A DNA stretch of 24,475 bases from an archaeon (GCA_021806865.1 JAKAPU010000023.1:1-24475), one strand, 5' to 3'. Shown: positions 7,355 to 14,895, numbered from the stretch's first letter. Notes: generated by a model from the letters alone, not told the origin. Numbers and translations: made by a program.

Positions 7355-7750
7355 ATGGAATTGAGAAAAAGGATCGGAGTAATTCTCGTACGGATGTCCA
7401 CTTCTTCCTCCATTCCTACTCTTGAAAGGATAGCTTTTGGCCTCCGTGCAGAGGGCATCAGGATAAGTGAGAATCAGCTTAAGCAAGAGCTTTCCCTGAT
7501 GGAGGACCGTGGCGTTGTCGAGGGGATCAAGATAGATTACACGCAAGTAATGATTGAATGGCTGCTGCATCAGGTAAGAAGCGTTGGCTTAACTTGCCCC
7601 AGCTGCGAAAGACCTTCTTCGATATCTCTCTACTGCCAGTTTTCGGACGACACCAACCACGCAAAAAGACGAAACGTTCACAGAAAGGTTGGAAGCTACT
7701 GCGTGAACTGTGGCAGAATTTCGATTGATGCCATAATTGGTTCGAGGTAG
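7355..7750 (+). CDS. Winged-helix protein with zinc ribbon
   Basis: 131 residues from the ATG at 7355. The frame is open upstream to a TTG at 7202, but that part overlaps the better-looking reverse frame and is not protein-like. Residues 4-60 look like a winged-helix DNA-binding domain: helix, helix-turn-helix around PTLERIAFGLRAEGIRISEN, and a recognition helix QLKQELSLMEDRGVV followed by a wing. The C-terminus has Cys81, Cys84, Cys116 and Cys119, two knuckles of a zinc ribbon. It is probably a transcription regulator that could control the neighbouring accessory genes. No ribosome binding site is obvious before the ATG. The 309 bases downstream hold no gene. Confidence 0.6.
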   Translation: MELRKRIGVILVRMSTSSSIPTLERIAFGLRAEGIRISENQLKQELSLMEDRGVVEGIKIDYTQVMIEWLLHQVRSVGLTCPSCERPSSISLYCQFSDDTNHAKRRNVHRKVGSYCVNCGRISIDAIIGSR

Positions 7751-7809
7751 TGGCGAGTGTGCCTGATTACTAGAGTAACTCCACAAACAGGTCTTGGTTC
7801 TTTAGGTGA

Positions 7810-7844
7810 GTTCTAGCTAGAAGAAAAGCGGCTGATGCTAGAAC
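7810..7844. promoter_or_regulatory. Inverted repeat in the gap before the ubiquitin-like module
   Basis: GTTCTAGC (7810-7817) and GCTAGAAC (7837-7844) are perfect 8-base arms 19 bases apart. They lie in the 309-base gene-free stretch 7751-8059, after the zinc-ribbon gene and before the ubiquitin-like gene. They could be a terminator stem or an operator. A TATA-like TTTTATAT lies just downstream at 7857-7864. I see nothing else in this gap. Confidence 0.3.
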
Positions 7845-8059
7845 ATCTTTTGGGCATTTTATATCAACTCTAAATGTTAGGGCAATTGCTAAGCAAAAAA
7901 TTGGAACGCTCGCGCTTGACTCAGGCTGAATTTAAAACCAATCGAGTCGTCCGGATATTGCAGTATTGGAAAACATGGAAATGGTAGCAGTAGCTTTTTA
8001 TTCTTCAATAAGCGAGGTTCCTGTAAGTTCAGCTCCTTGGAACGAATAGGTGAAGTGAA

Positions 8060-8308
8060 ATGCAGGTAGCAGAGAAAAGATTCAGCATCATAGTAAACAC
8101 GAGAACAAAGGAATGGAATGGGGCAAAGATCAACTACCAAGAGGTCGTGGACTTAGCGTATCCGCCTCCACACAATCCTGGCGATATATTCACGGTTTCG
8201 TACTCTAAAGGCCCGCCCCAGAACCCTTCAGGGGATCTCGTGAAAGGCCAAACTGTGTTTGTTGATAACGAGATGGTCTTCGTTGTCGACCGAACTACTA
8301 ACTCATAG
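8060..8308 (+). CDS. Multiubiquitin-type ubiquitin-like protein (single domain)
   Basis: 82 residues, with AGGTGA at 8048-8053, six bases before the ATG. The sequence fits the bacterial multiubiquitin family as I know it: FSIIVNTRTKEWNG at the start, a helix with the conserved pattern YQEVVDLAYPPP, then FTVSYSKGP and a closing strand MVFVV. This family has a beta-grasp (ubiquitin) fold and is encoded beside E1-like enzymes. Here there is one domain, whereas relatives often have two or more in tandem. The C-terminus ends RTTNS with no Gly-Gly, so processing or conjugation like eukaryotic ubiquitin is not evident. The E1 gene begins within its 3' end, so the two are translationally coupled. Assignment rests on remembered family patterns, not a search. 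Confidence 0.75.
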   Translation: MQVAEKRFSIIVNTRTKEWNGAKINYQEVVDLAYPPPHNPGDIFTVSYSKGPPQNPSGDLVKGQTVFVDNEMVFVVDRTTNS

Positions 8309-8999
8309 TGCCGACCTAAAGCAGCTTCGTGATGAAGGTTACGAAGTCCAAATATCTAGAGGGTATTTGTTGATCGGTCATGTCCCGTATGTGAATCAAC
8401 AAAAAACAATAGATTTTGGAACACTCGCCTCTACATTAGATCTCAAAGACAATGTCACAACTAATAAACCACAAACGCATGTGGGATTATGGGTCGGAAG
8501 CTATCCTTGCGACTCGAATGGTTCACCGTTGACTGCACTAGTCAATAATCCTAAACATAGCGAGCAGATCGGAAAGGATCTTGTAGCCACCTTTCTTTTC
8601 TCGCAGAAACCACGACCCGAGGGATACAACGATTATTACGAAAAAATGACGACTTATATCAGAATCATCGAAGGGCATGCCCGAGCCATTGATCCTTCCG
8701 TGACAGCTAAGACCCATCTTTTAGTTCCTGTTGTAGAGGAAGAATCGGTGTTCAACTACATAGATAACGCGTCTAGCCGAGCTGGTATCACTGAAATCAC
8801 CGAGAAACTTCACAAGGGCAAAATCGCAATTGTAGGCCTCGGAGGAACCGGAGCATACGTTCTTGACCTATTAGCAAAGACTCCAGTTCTAGAGATCCAT
8901 TTGTTTGACGGAGACAGTTTTCTTCAGCACAATGCTTTTCGTTCTCCGGGTGCCCCTTCGAAAGATGACCTTCGCAAGACAAGAACGAAGGTCGAATGA
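8259..8999 (+). CDS. E1/ThiF-type adenylyltransferase, N-terminal part (interrupted)
   Basis: 246 residues up to an in-frame TGA (8997-8999). Residues 18-160 match the N-terminal domain usually found in these enzymes (DUF6791 type), with FSQKPRPEGYNDYYEKMTTY. From about 186 the ThiF/E1 Rossmann domain begins: the nucleotide loop GLGGTG at 193-198, then FDGDS with Asp217 and Asp219, and NAFR with Asn225 and Arg228, the residues that bind ATP and activate the C-terminus of a ubiquitin-like protein. Without the part after the TGA the adenylation domain is incomplete. The ATG at 8259 overlaps the ubiquitin-like gene by 50 bases; an internal TTG at 8283 is an alternative. Downstream, the same frame continues into the rest of the E1. 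Confidence 0.75.
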   Translation: MLITRWSSLSTELLTHSADLKQLRDEGYEVQISRGYLLIGHVPYVNQQKTIDFGTLASTLDLKDNVTTNKPQTHVGLWVGSYPCDSNGSPLTALVNNPKHSEQIGKDLVATFLFSQKPRPEGYNDYYEKMTTYIRIIEGHARAIDPSVTAKTHLLVPVVEEESVFNYIDNASSRAGITEITEKLHKGKIAIVGLGGTGAYVLDLLAKTPVLEIHLFDGDSFLQHNAFRSPGAPSKDDLRKTRTKVE

Positions 9000-9488
9000 C
9001 ATTCTCAGAATTACTCTAAAATGCGGAAGAACATAATCCCTCATCCGTCAAATGTCACACTAGATAACGTTGCTGACTTGAAACAAATGGATTTTGTTTT
9101 CCTCTGCATAGAAGGGACAAGCAAGAAGGCCATTGTGGATTATCTCGTCACTAACGGAATCGCATTTGTCGATGTTGGAATGGGGCTCCATGTTACCGAT
9201 AACAAGAAATTAGACGGTCAGATTCGCGTTACGACTTGTACGCCAGGCTACAAAGATCATCTTGCAACAAGAATCGATTTCGCCACGCACGAAGAGAATG
9301 AATATTCCCGCAACATCCAAATCGCTGAATTGAATGCTCTAAATGCTGCATTTGCAGTAATTAAATGGAAGAAATTGTGGGGATTCTATGGTCAAGTGGA
9401 CAATGAGCATCACTTGACATACGCAATTTCGCTGAGTTTGTTAACAAATGCGGAAATCTTCAAAAAAACAAATGCTATTGCGGCCTGA
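9000..9488 (+). pseudogene. E1/ThiF-type adenylyltransferase, C-terminal part
   Basis: The same reading frame as the preceding entry resumes directly after the TGA; its first ATG is at 9021, giving 155 residues if translated separately. It holds the rest of the adenylation domain: FLCIEGTSKKAIVDYL, the strand-turn VDVGMGL, RVTTCTPG with a cysteine at residue 73 from the 9021 ATG that could be, but need not be, the thioester cysteine, and the conserved-looking helix NEYSRNIQIAELNALNAAFA. Together the two parts give a normal E1 of about 410 codons with one nonsense codon. A split but functional enzyme, a pseudogene, stop readthrough or a sequence error are all possible. The 3' end overlaps the DUF6527-type gene. 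Confidence 0.65.
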
Positions 9489-9783
9489 GTTCACCGATGT
9501 TGTTCCTGAACATATGGAACAAGGTGTCCTTTACATTTCTATTCCATATAGGGTAGCAATGCACAGTTGCGCCTGTGGTTGCGGTAATGAAGTTGTGACG
9601 CCAATCGCTCCAAATCGCTGGATTCTTACTTGGAATGGTGATAAGGTAACTCTCTACCCTTCGATTGGAAGTTTTAGCCTACCATGCAGATCACATTATT
9701 GGATCACTGAAAACAGAATTGAGTGGGTGAAGGAAAGTAAAATTTCAAGGACTTGGCGTTTCAGCAGGGCTCGGAGAGAATAA
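9448..9783 (+). CDS. DUF6527-type metal-binding protein
   Basis: 111 residues from ATG 9448, or 103 from ATG 9472, which may be the better start because relatives begin near LRPEF. It matches the DUF6527 family as I know it: EQGVLYISI, a cysteine knuckle with Cys41, Cys43 and Cys45 (CACGCG), then VTPIAP.RW.LTW, PSIGSFSLPCRSHYWI with Cys80 and His83, and IEWV. The Cys/His set is likely to bind zinc. This family is typically encoded next to multiubiquitin and ThiF genes, as here, and is presumed to be a partner of that conjugation-like system; its biochemical role is not established to my knowledge. It overlaps the E1 gene, and the C-terminus after residue 96 is basic. Confidence 0.75.
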   Translation: MRKSSKKQMLLRPEFTDVVPEHMEQGVLYISIPYRVAMHSCACGCGNEVVTPIAPNRWILTWNGDKVTLYPSIGSFSLPCRSHYWITENRIEWVKESKISRTWRFSRARRE

Positions 9784-9915
9784 GACAATTCGAAGCAACC
9801 TTGCACAGGGTATTCTATCTCAGCGTTGAATGCATTTAGAGATCGTCTAGGAAATTCTGGGATGCTTGGCTATGCAATGCTACAAGACTCGAACCTTGGA
9901 ATTCCCCAGTACTGG
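9784..9915 (+). pseudogene. Possible coding remnant after the DUF6527 gene
   Basis: After the TAA of the DUF6527 gene the same frame stays open to a TGA at 9913-9915 and reads ALNAFRDRLGNSGMLGYAM followed by LQDSNLGIPQYWAS, which has the pattern of an alpha/beta protein (a helix, then strands with a PQYW motif similar to dimeric alpha-beta barrel monooxygenase-like proteins). There is no start codon with a ribosome binding site. It may be a leftover of a decayed gene or chance. The rest of 9916-10084 holds nothing I can name. Confidence 0.2.
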
Positions 9916-10084
9916 GCATCACAGTGAGGAATTTCTCTGGAGAAATACGGGAACAGACACACTAGAGAGAATACCGAAGCCCGATCTTGTTCATCTGAAA
10001 AGAGAGGAATAAAGATCATCATCAGAAATTCCGATTATGAATGCGGGGGCCGATTCAAACGGGTATATGCTTGCGGATGGATCT

Positions 10085-10269
10085 CTCCAATCAATCTATT
10101 TTTTTTGATCGATTTTTCGAGCCCCTAGTTCGTCGATTGATTGTTTCTCGATTAATTGATAGATCCATCGACTTGATTTCGATTCGATCAACCCTTCGAT
10201 AGATTGCATCAACCGCCCCGATTGATATATCGATTTTTGATCCGGATGGCGAGCAAATCCATCCGCGAA
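10085..10269. repeat. ATCGAT-rich tract ending in repeat copy 1
   Basis: About 150 bases dense in overlapping TCGAT/ATCGA/GATC words, beginning with a T8 run at 10099-10106, followed by a 31-base unit (10239-10269, GATCCGGATGGCGAGCAAATC then CATCCGCGAA) that recurs with one mismatch at 20272-20302 in the same orientation. The upstream flanks of both copies share AGATCCATCGA and ATTGCAT. No protein is encoded on either strand that I would accept. It may be a genome-wide intergenic repeat or an end of a mobile element. Confidence 0.6.
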
Positions 10270-10310
10270 GCAAGAGTAGGGGTATGGAATGCGGGCAGGA
10301 ACATTCAGAG

Positions 10311-10355
10311 GTGAATTATCACGTCAATGCTGCACGCGTTTAACGCATAATTCAC
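10311..10355. promoter_or_regulatory. Nested inverted repeats before the 10381 gene
   Basis: GTGAATTAT (10311-10319) and ATAATTCAC (10347-10355) are perfect 9-base arms. Between them lies a second palindrome GCGTTTAACGC (10336-10346). They end 25 bases before the start of the small gene at 10381 and could be an operator or a promoter-proximal stem-loop. Confidence 0.4.
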
Positions 10356-10380
10356 TATAGCAATCAATCCAGAAGGAGAT

Positions 10381-10617
10381 ATGCGTATTTCGAAAGCAAG
10401 AAATATCCAAACGCGTCTCTTCCAGCTACGATTCGCCGAGGGGCAAGAGCAAGAGATGCTAGCCGCAAAGCGTTCTGTTTTCTTCTACACCCTGGAGGAG
10501 GATGAGCGAAAATGCCTTGCTTCTATTGAAAGAATCGACCAGAACGTCTGGAAAAGGAAAAAGGACATCAGGGGCGAGCTGAGGACTAGCAAAGTCATCT
10601 CATCCATGCAACACTAG
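10381..10617 (+). CDS. Small hypothetical protein
   Basis: 78 residues, basic and charged, predicted mostly helical (EQEMLAAKRSVFFYTLEEDE, then a Lys/Arg-rich C-terminal helix). A strong AAGGAG at 10373-10378 lies just before the ATG, which is the main support. The stop is followed by the convergent 3' end of the reverse-strand zinc-site gene. The family is unknown. The nested inverted repeats upstream may regulate it. Confidence 0.5.
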   Translation: MRISKARNIQTRLFQLRFAEGQEQEMLAAKRSVFFYTLEEDERKCLASIERIDQNVWKRKKDIRGELRTSKVISSMQH

Positions 10618-10808
10618 TGGGCATTCTGATCTTTCCAGAAAAAATTATCGTAGTAGTACTCAAATCGCTTCTTGAATTTTGGACAGGTTTCGGAGTATTT
10701 CTTTCCCTCGTCATTTTGCTTGTTCCAGTTACCTGCTTTGAAGGCATCTTCATCCAGCTGGAGAACTGTTGACGGGAATGGATGTCCACAGTTCTGGCAT
10801 GTCACCAT
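10614..10808 (-). CDS. Small zinc-ribbon-like protein, one Cys replaced
   Basis: 64 residues from the ATG at 10808; the frame opens further up at 10862, but a start at MVTCQNCGHPF places the first knuckle at the N-terminus, which is how I recall similar small thaumarchaeal proteins. Cys4 and Cys7 form the first knuckle (C-x2-C). The second should be C-x2-C but reads CPKF, with Cys42 followed by Phe45, so the usual fourth ligand is missing. The C-terminus is aromatic (YYYDNFFW). It lies convergent to the 10381 gene and divergent from the transporter. Function unknown; perhaps a weakened or unusual metal site. Confidence 0.55.
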   Translation of the reverse strand: MVTCQNCGHPFPSTVLQLDEDAFKAGNWNKQNDEGKKYSETCPKFKKRFEYYYDNFFWKDQNAH

Positions 10809-10925
10809 CGTTGGCAATGTTTCTGTTTTCCATCTCCGGGTCGTCTGGAAGTTTCTGGTCACGGTAGCCTGGTTTCAACAACCGCCTTCTTTTGGTGTTC
10901 CTGTTGTTGTGTATCGCGCCACAGC

Positions 10926-10936
10926 CGATATAAGCG
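10926..10936 (+). promoter_or_regulatory. TATA box for the MFS transporter
   Basis: GATATAAGCG contains TATAAG at 10929-10934, about 28 bases before the TTG at 10962. This is the distance expected for an archaeal TATA box of a leaderless or very short leader transcript. Confidence 0.45.
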
Positions 10937-10961
10937 CTATTTTTGGAACTAGCGAGTCACT

Positions 10962-12425
10962 TTGCGAAGCAGCGAGCCAACAAGAAGAGCAGCGGAAGAA
11001 GTAATCGCAAGACAAGACAGGATCCCGATATGGGCGCTGTCGTATATTTTCATCGGAATATTGGGAGCAGGATATGTCTTCATCTTCTATGATATTTTCA
11101 ATATCAACGTCTCATTCATTCAAACAGCGCTGACTCTGGGCTGGATCCAGTCGCCGACGTCTCCAAGAATAGCCGAGCTTGAAGGTCCAGCCGTACTTCT
11201 GAATGTGGTCGGATACGTCATCGGTGCTTTAATCTTGAGCCCTCTTTCGGACAGATACGGAAGAAGAGAGATGCTCATCTTTACGCTTCTAATCACGGGG
11301 GCTGGCTCCATCTTGAATGCGTTCGTTTCGACATATGCATGGTTTGTGATAGCCAGAACGATAACTGGAGTAGGCGTGGGCGCCGACCTGGCTCTTGTCA
11401 ACACCTACATCAATGAGGTCGCGCCCACAAACGGAAGGGCAAAGTACACTGCACTACTATTCGTTCTTGCGGGCATAGGAACCGTATCTGCCGTTTGGCT
11501 TGGGCTGATATTCACCACGCCTTCAGCTCCGTTCCCCTACGGACTGCCATTTGCTCTTGGTGGTTCGGGCTTCATGGCAGTGAACGGCTGGAGAGTGATG
11601 TACGCCCTGGGTGGGACACTTGCGTTCATTGGTGTACTTCTCAGAGTCGGCCTGCCGGAATCGCCCAGGTGGCTGATTAGCAGCGACAGGGTGAGTGAGG
11701 CAGAGGAAATAGTTCAGCAAATGGAAGAACGTTCTTTGAGACATGTGGCTCAATTACCAGAGGTTCCGCCATCTATCCAAGCAATCCAGAAAGTCAAACC
11801 CGCGTCGTATTCAGAGATTTTCAGGAATCCAACGTACAGGAACAGAACAATTCTCCTTTTCCTTGTATGGTTCTTTGGTTACGTGACGATCTACATAATC
11901 TCGGCAGCCCTTTCGCCGCTGCTTGTGGCATTGGGCTTCCCTTTTCCTGAGAATGGAATGATTGTGGCGCTCGGCGTTTTCGGGTTCGTGCTGGCTGGGC
12001 TGTTCGTAGTTTTCATTGGCGACAAGATGGAAAGGAAACTTTGGGCTCCTGTTGGAGCAGTGATCACTACTCTCGGCGCCATCTCGATCGGATTTTTTGG
12101 TCTGGGTAACTTTGGACTAGCGACTCTCGGCGCTTTCCTGATCTTTGTAGGGATCGATATCTGGGTCCCAATCACATACGCATGGTCTACGGAGAGCTTT
12201 CCAACGAGAGCCCGTGCGACTGGCTTCGCACTGGCTGATGGAGTGGGTCATCTAGGGGGCGGTATTGGGCTGATTGCAGTTACGGCAGTGATATACCTGT
12301 TACTTCCCGTGTTTGGTACAATCGGCATATTTCTTGTGGTTGCCTTGTTCCAGGCAATCTCCGCAGCGCTGGCGCAGATGGGACCGAAAACGGCAAACAA
12401 GAGATTTGATGAAGTTTCGCCCTAG
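10962..12425 (+). CDS. Major facilitator superfamily transporter
   Basis: 487 residues with about 12 hydrophobic membrane segments (roughly residues 22-44, 75-97, 103-122, 125-147, 161-183, 210-230, 290-312, 325-350, 355-378, 380-405, 420-447, 452-472). Family motifs are present: the loop between segments 2 and 3 reads DRYGRRE, and PESPRWL follows segment 6, as in the sugar-porter and aromatic-acid/H+ symporter branches. A long cytoplasmic loop separates the two halves. It probably imports a small organic solute by proton symport; the substrate cannot be told from sequence. The start is uncertain: TTG 10962 is the first after an in-frame stop, with a TATA box 28 bases upstream. A pyrimidine-rich tract after the stop may terminate it. 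Confidence 0.85.
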   Translation: MRSSEPTRRAAEEVIARQDRIPIWALSYIFIGILGAGYVFIFYDIFNINVSFIQTALTLGWIQSPTSPRIAELEGPAVLLNVVGYVIGALILSPLSDRYGRREMLIFTLLITGAGSILNAFVSTYAWFVIARTITGVGVGADLALVNTYINEVAPTNGRAKYTALLFVLAGIGTVSAVWLGLIFTTPSAPFPYGLPFALGGSGFMAVNGWRVMYALGGTLAFIGVLLRVGLPESPRWLISSDRVSEAEEIVQQMEERSLRHVAQLPEVPPSIQAIQKVKPASYSEIFRNPTYRNRTILLFLVWFFGYVTIYIISAALSPLLVALGFPFPENGMIVALGVFGFVLAGLFVVFIGDKMERKLWAPVGAVITTLGAISIGFFGLGNFGLATLGAFLIFVGIDIWVPITYAWSTESFPTRARATGFALADGVGHLGGGIGLIAVTAVIYLLLPVFGTIGIFLVVALFQAISAALAQMGPKTANKRFDEVSP

Positions 12426-12470
12426 CTTTTCGTCCTTTAACTTTTCTTCAGACTTCTTTACTCTTTGAGA
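12426..12470 (+). terminator. Pyrimidine-rich tract after the transporter
   Basis: Repeated T runs (CTTTTCG, CTTTAACTTTTCTTC, CTTCTTTACTCTTTG) begin directly after the stop codon, as in archaeal oligo-T terminators. The remaining bases to 12961 contain no gene I can support; a reverse-strand frame there reads partly protein-like but runs into antisense of the transporter. Confidence 0.35.
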
Positions 12471-12961
12471 TCCCCTGAAAACTAGTGGGGTGTTGATAAC
12501 ACATGCGACATTGTGAATCAAGGATGTCGGTCTCTTGCAGGCGAAGAACATTCGGGAGATGAAACTGACAGTCACCAATAAGCCCGGAATCGTCCTCTGA
12601 TGAAATAATTGTTTGGACATGTCAGCTTGGGATTTGTGCAATGCATTAGGCGGGACCAACTTCCCCGTAAAATCATGCATCGATAAGGTCAACCCACATG
12701 TTCTCTCGGCGACTTTTCGCAGCGACGCATGACAAGGAAAGTTGCTTGGGTATTGCCCAACTCCTCTTCCCAGGATTAGGGCGCGGCGAGTCTGAAAATA
12801 CATTTCGCTGTGCGTGGACGAAGCGATATGGGTAAGTGAGAGACGATCAACTTTCCCGTTCATGATATGTCCTCGAAATGAGTTTGAGGACAAGTGCTAG
12901 ATCAGCGGCTAATTGTTATCCGAGGTTGCTATGTGAGTTGATGGCTCGCTCGCTTGCTCAA

Positions 12962-14728
12962 TCATTCCCTTGTTCCAGTTCTTACGCTGATCACCCTGCT
13001 CTTCGCCATATCCAGCCCTTCCCAGACAATTGCATAGCCCAGTGCTTCTATGATCCCAGTCGGATCGAGGCCGCAAGACTGGATGGCGTTGTTCGCTTCC
13101 AGCAAGCTGACCCCCTCTTCTTTTTCTTTTTCTGGTGCCGTTTCGGCTGCTCCTGCTGCCAATACTGGATGAGAATGTTCGTCTTCGCTATGGATCAGCG
13201 CGCCTATCTTTTGCCTCGCTTCTTCCAGCTTCCTTTCGCTGACAAGACGATCGCCAATCCTTGAATATCCGCTCACACCCAAGGAGCCAAGCGCGGCACG
13301 CATTGCCTGCGGAGAGATCCCACACCTCGAGGCAATCTCATCCAGCTGAATCACATCCTCTTTGAGTTCAAGACCTGGGAGCATTTCCAGAGCCCTATGC
13401 TTTTCTCGCTTCACGATCTCGTCGTCAATTAGTTTCAGATGCTCGAGAATCGGAGCTAGAGGAACCTTTTTCCTTGAAGAGTAGGTTACCACCTTGCGTT
13501 CGTTTAGGGCAAGTGAGAGGAGCTTCCTCCTGTCCCCACTTGAGCAGATCAGATCCTCGTCCATTGCTATCATAATGTCAACAGTTTCCTTTGGGAGCAA
13601 GGAGAGCTTCTCGAGCTTCCTCGTCAGATACTCTGGGGTCCAGAATCCAACTATCTCCAGGTAGACCTTCCTTCGTTCTCCCACCCTCTCAAAGCTGAAA
13701 TCAGGGATGACTATGTGCCTAACACCAGTCTTGGGTGAAGGGTCAGTCAACAGAGGCTCGGGCTCTCTTTTGAGAGTCCATCCGGTATCGCCGAGGGAGG
13801 CAAAGCTCTGCGCAAACTTTTCCTCGACGCTGCTGTCGTACAACCGCCTCTCTCTACTTCCCTCATCGGAGGGAAAGAGCCCCCTTGTGTTTTCGCTTGA
13901 TTCTTCGAAGGAAAGTATCCTGTTTTTCCTCTTGTCGACAATCTCTGCCTTTATCCTCCAGCTCTCATTTCCAATAATCTGTGGAAGGAGCTTGGCAAGA
14001 GAGGTTCCGTATCTGTCGGTCCACTTGAAGAGCGAGAGAGGGCCGTCTAGAGAAACGAGGTAACCGAGTTTGGAATCGCCGATGTTGTTTCTGTTATTAT
14101 TACTACTACTTCTGTTCCCGCTGCCGGCGACGGCGTCCACTGAGTACATGAGGCCAAGCCTCTTGATCCACCAGAAGACGTTCTTCCAGTTTCCTGAAGC
14201 GGTGAACTCTAACCTTGAACACTTGAAGAGTGCTGTTTGCGCGAGAGACAGGTTGTATGATCTGATCAGGTCTTCAGCGCTCCCGGGCGGGTTGAACTTT
14301 TTCATGATGAGCTCCTCGTCGAGGTCGGCCCAGAGCGATCTTTGAAGATCCTCTTCTTTGTTCCCCAACTCGCGAGCTGCTTCGCTTATCACCTGACCAA
14401 CCTCTGAAACTGAAGTCGCCCTGCTCTTGCTTGCCTTCAGGAAGACGAGCGCCCTCGCGCGCTCGGGATCGATTTCAGTCCCTCCAGGCTCAAAGACGCA
14501 CCTCCTCATCAGAAGTTCCGAAAGACCCCTTGCAATCTTGTAATCGTGATTTACTACGATCGACTCTCCTTCTTTCTTCCCGAAATCATCGGTCGGGGAC
14601 TCGGCTTCCTCCAGCTTTTGTAGCAGGTCTCCTCTCTTCGACCCCTGACTTTTGCTGAAAATGTCAATCAAGTTGCGTGCAAGTTCTGTCGTCGTAGTAG
14701 TAGCAGGAGAAGCATAGAGGAGCCGCAT
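12962..14728 (-). CDS. bax1: Bax1-type nuclease, partner of XPB (DUF790)
   Basis: 588 residues, with a strong ribosome binding site (GAGGAGG) before the ATG at 14728. The N-terminal half fits the helical DUF790 region. The nuclease core is at about 300-375: EEKF (Glu303), then VIPDFSF with Asp343, and YLEIVGFW with Glu358, a PD-(D/E)xK-like site. The C-terminus has a helix-turn-helix-like part (LDEIASRCGISPQAMRAALG), then an acidic, Ala/Glu-rich tail and a short helical end. In archaea Bax1 binds the XPB helicase and cuts DNA 3' of a bubble, as in nucleotide excision repair. Here the XPB gene lies 167 bases upstream on the same strand. Unusual Thr-, Ser- and Asn-rich insertions occur at 10-14 and 206-215, from trinucleotide repeats. 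Confidence 0.85.
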   Translation of the reverse strand: MRLLYASPATTTTTELARNLIDIFSKSQGSKRGDLLQKLEEAESPTDDFGKKEGESIVVNHDYKIARGLSELLMRRCVFEPGGTEIDPERARALVFLKASKSRATSVSEVGQVISEAARELGNKEEDLQRSLWADLDEELIMKKFNPPGSAEDLIRSYNLSLAQTALFKCSRLEFTASGNWKNVFWWIKRLGLMYSVDAVAGSGNRSSSNNNRNNIGDSKLGYLVSLDGPLSLFKWTDRYGTSLAKLLPQIIGNESWRIKAEIVDKRKNRILSFEESSENTRGLFPSDEGSRERRLYDSSVEEKFAQSFASLGDTGWTLKREPEPLLTDPSPKTGVRHIVIPDFSFERVGERRKVYLEIVGFWTPEYLTRKLEKLSLLPKETVDIMIAMDEDLICSSGDRRKLLSLALNERKVVTYSSRKKVPLAPILEHLKLIDDEIVKREKHRALEMLPGLELKEDVIQLDEIASRCGISPQAMRAALGSLGVSGYSRIGDRLVSERKLEEARQKIGALIHSEDEHSHPVLAAGAAETAPEKEKEEGVSLLEANNAIQSCGLDPTGIIEALGYAIVWEGLDMAKSRVISVRTGTRE

Positions 14729-14895
14729 CGCGCCTCCTCTTGAAACCCTTGCCCTCAGTAGATTTGACGGAAGCGTGTTCGAATTTCAGCCTCTCTCTTG
14801 TTTGTTCAATTGATTGAGCTACCGATCAAATCAATCAGTTGCTGGAAGATGAAAATGGTGGCCGTATCCAATCCAATCCGATCAGGCTCAATCTA

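Noticed and set aside
12300..12893. Reverse-strand frame of 197 codons between the transporter and bax1
   Set aside because: Its last third is antisense to the transporter gene, no ribosome binding site was seen, and the composition is uneven; only the middle reads protein-like.
12878..13264. Forward frame inside the bax1 region
   Set aside because: It is antisense to the well-supported bax1 gene, with Phe/Cys-rich low-quality composition.
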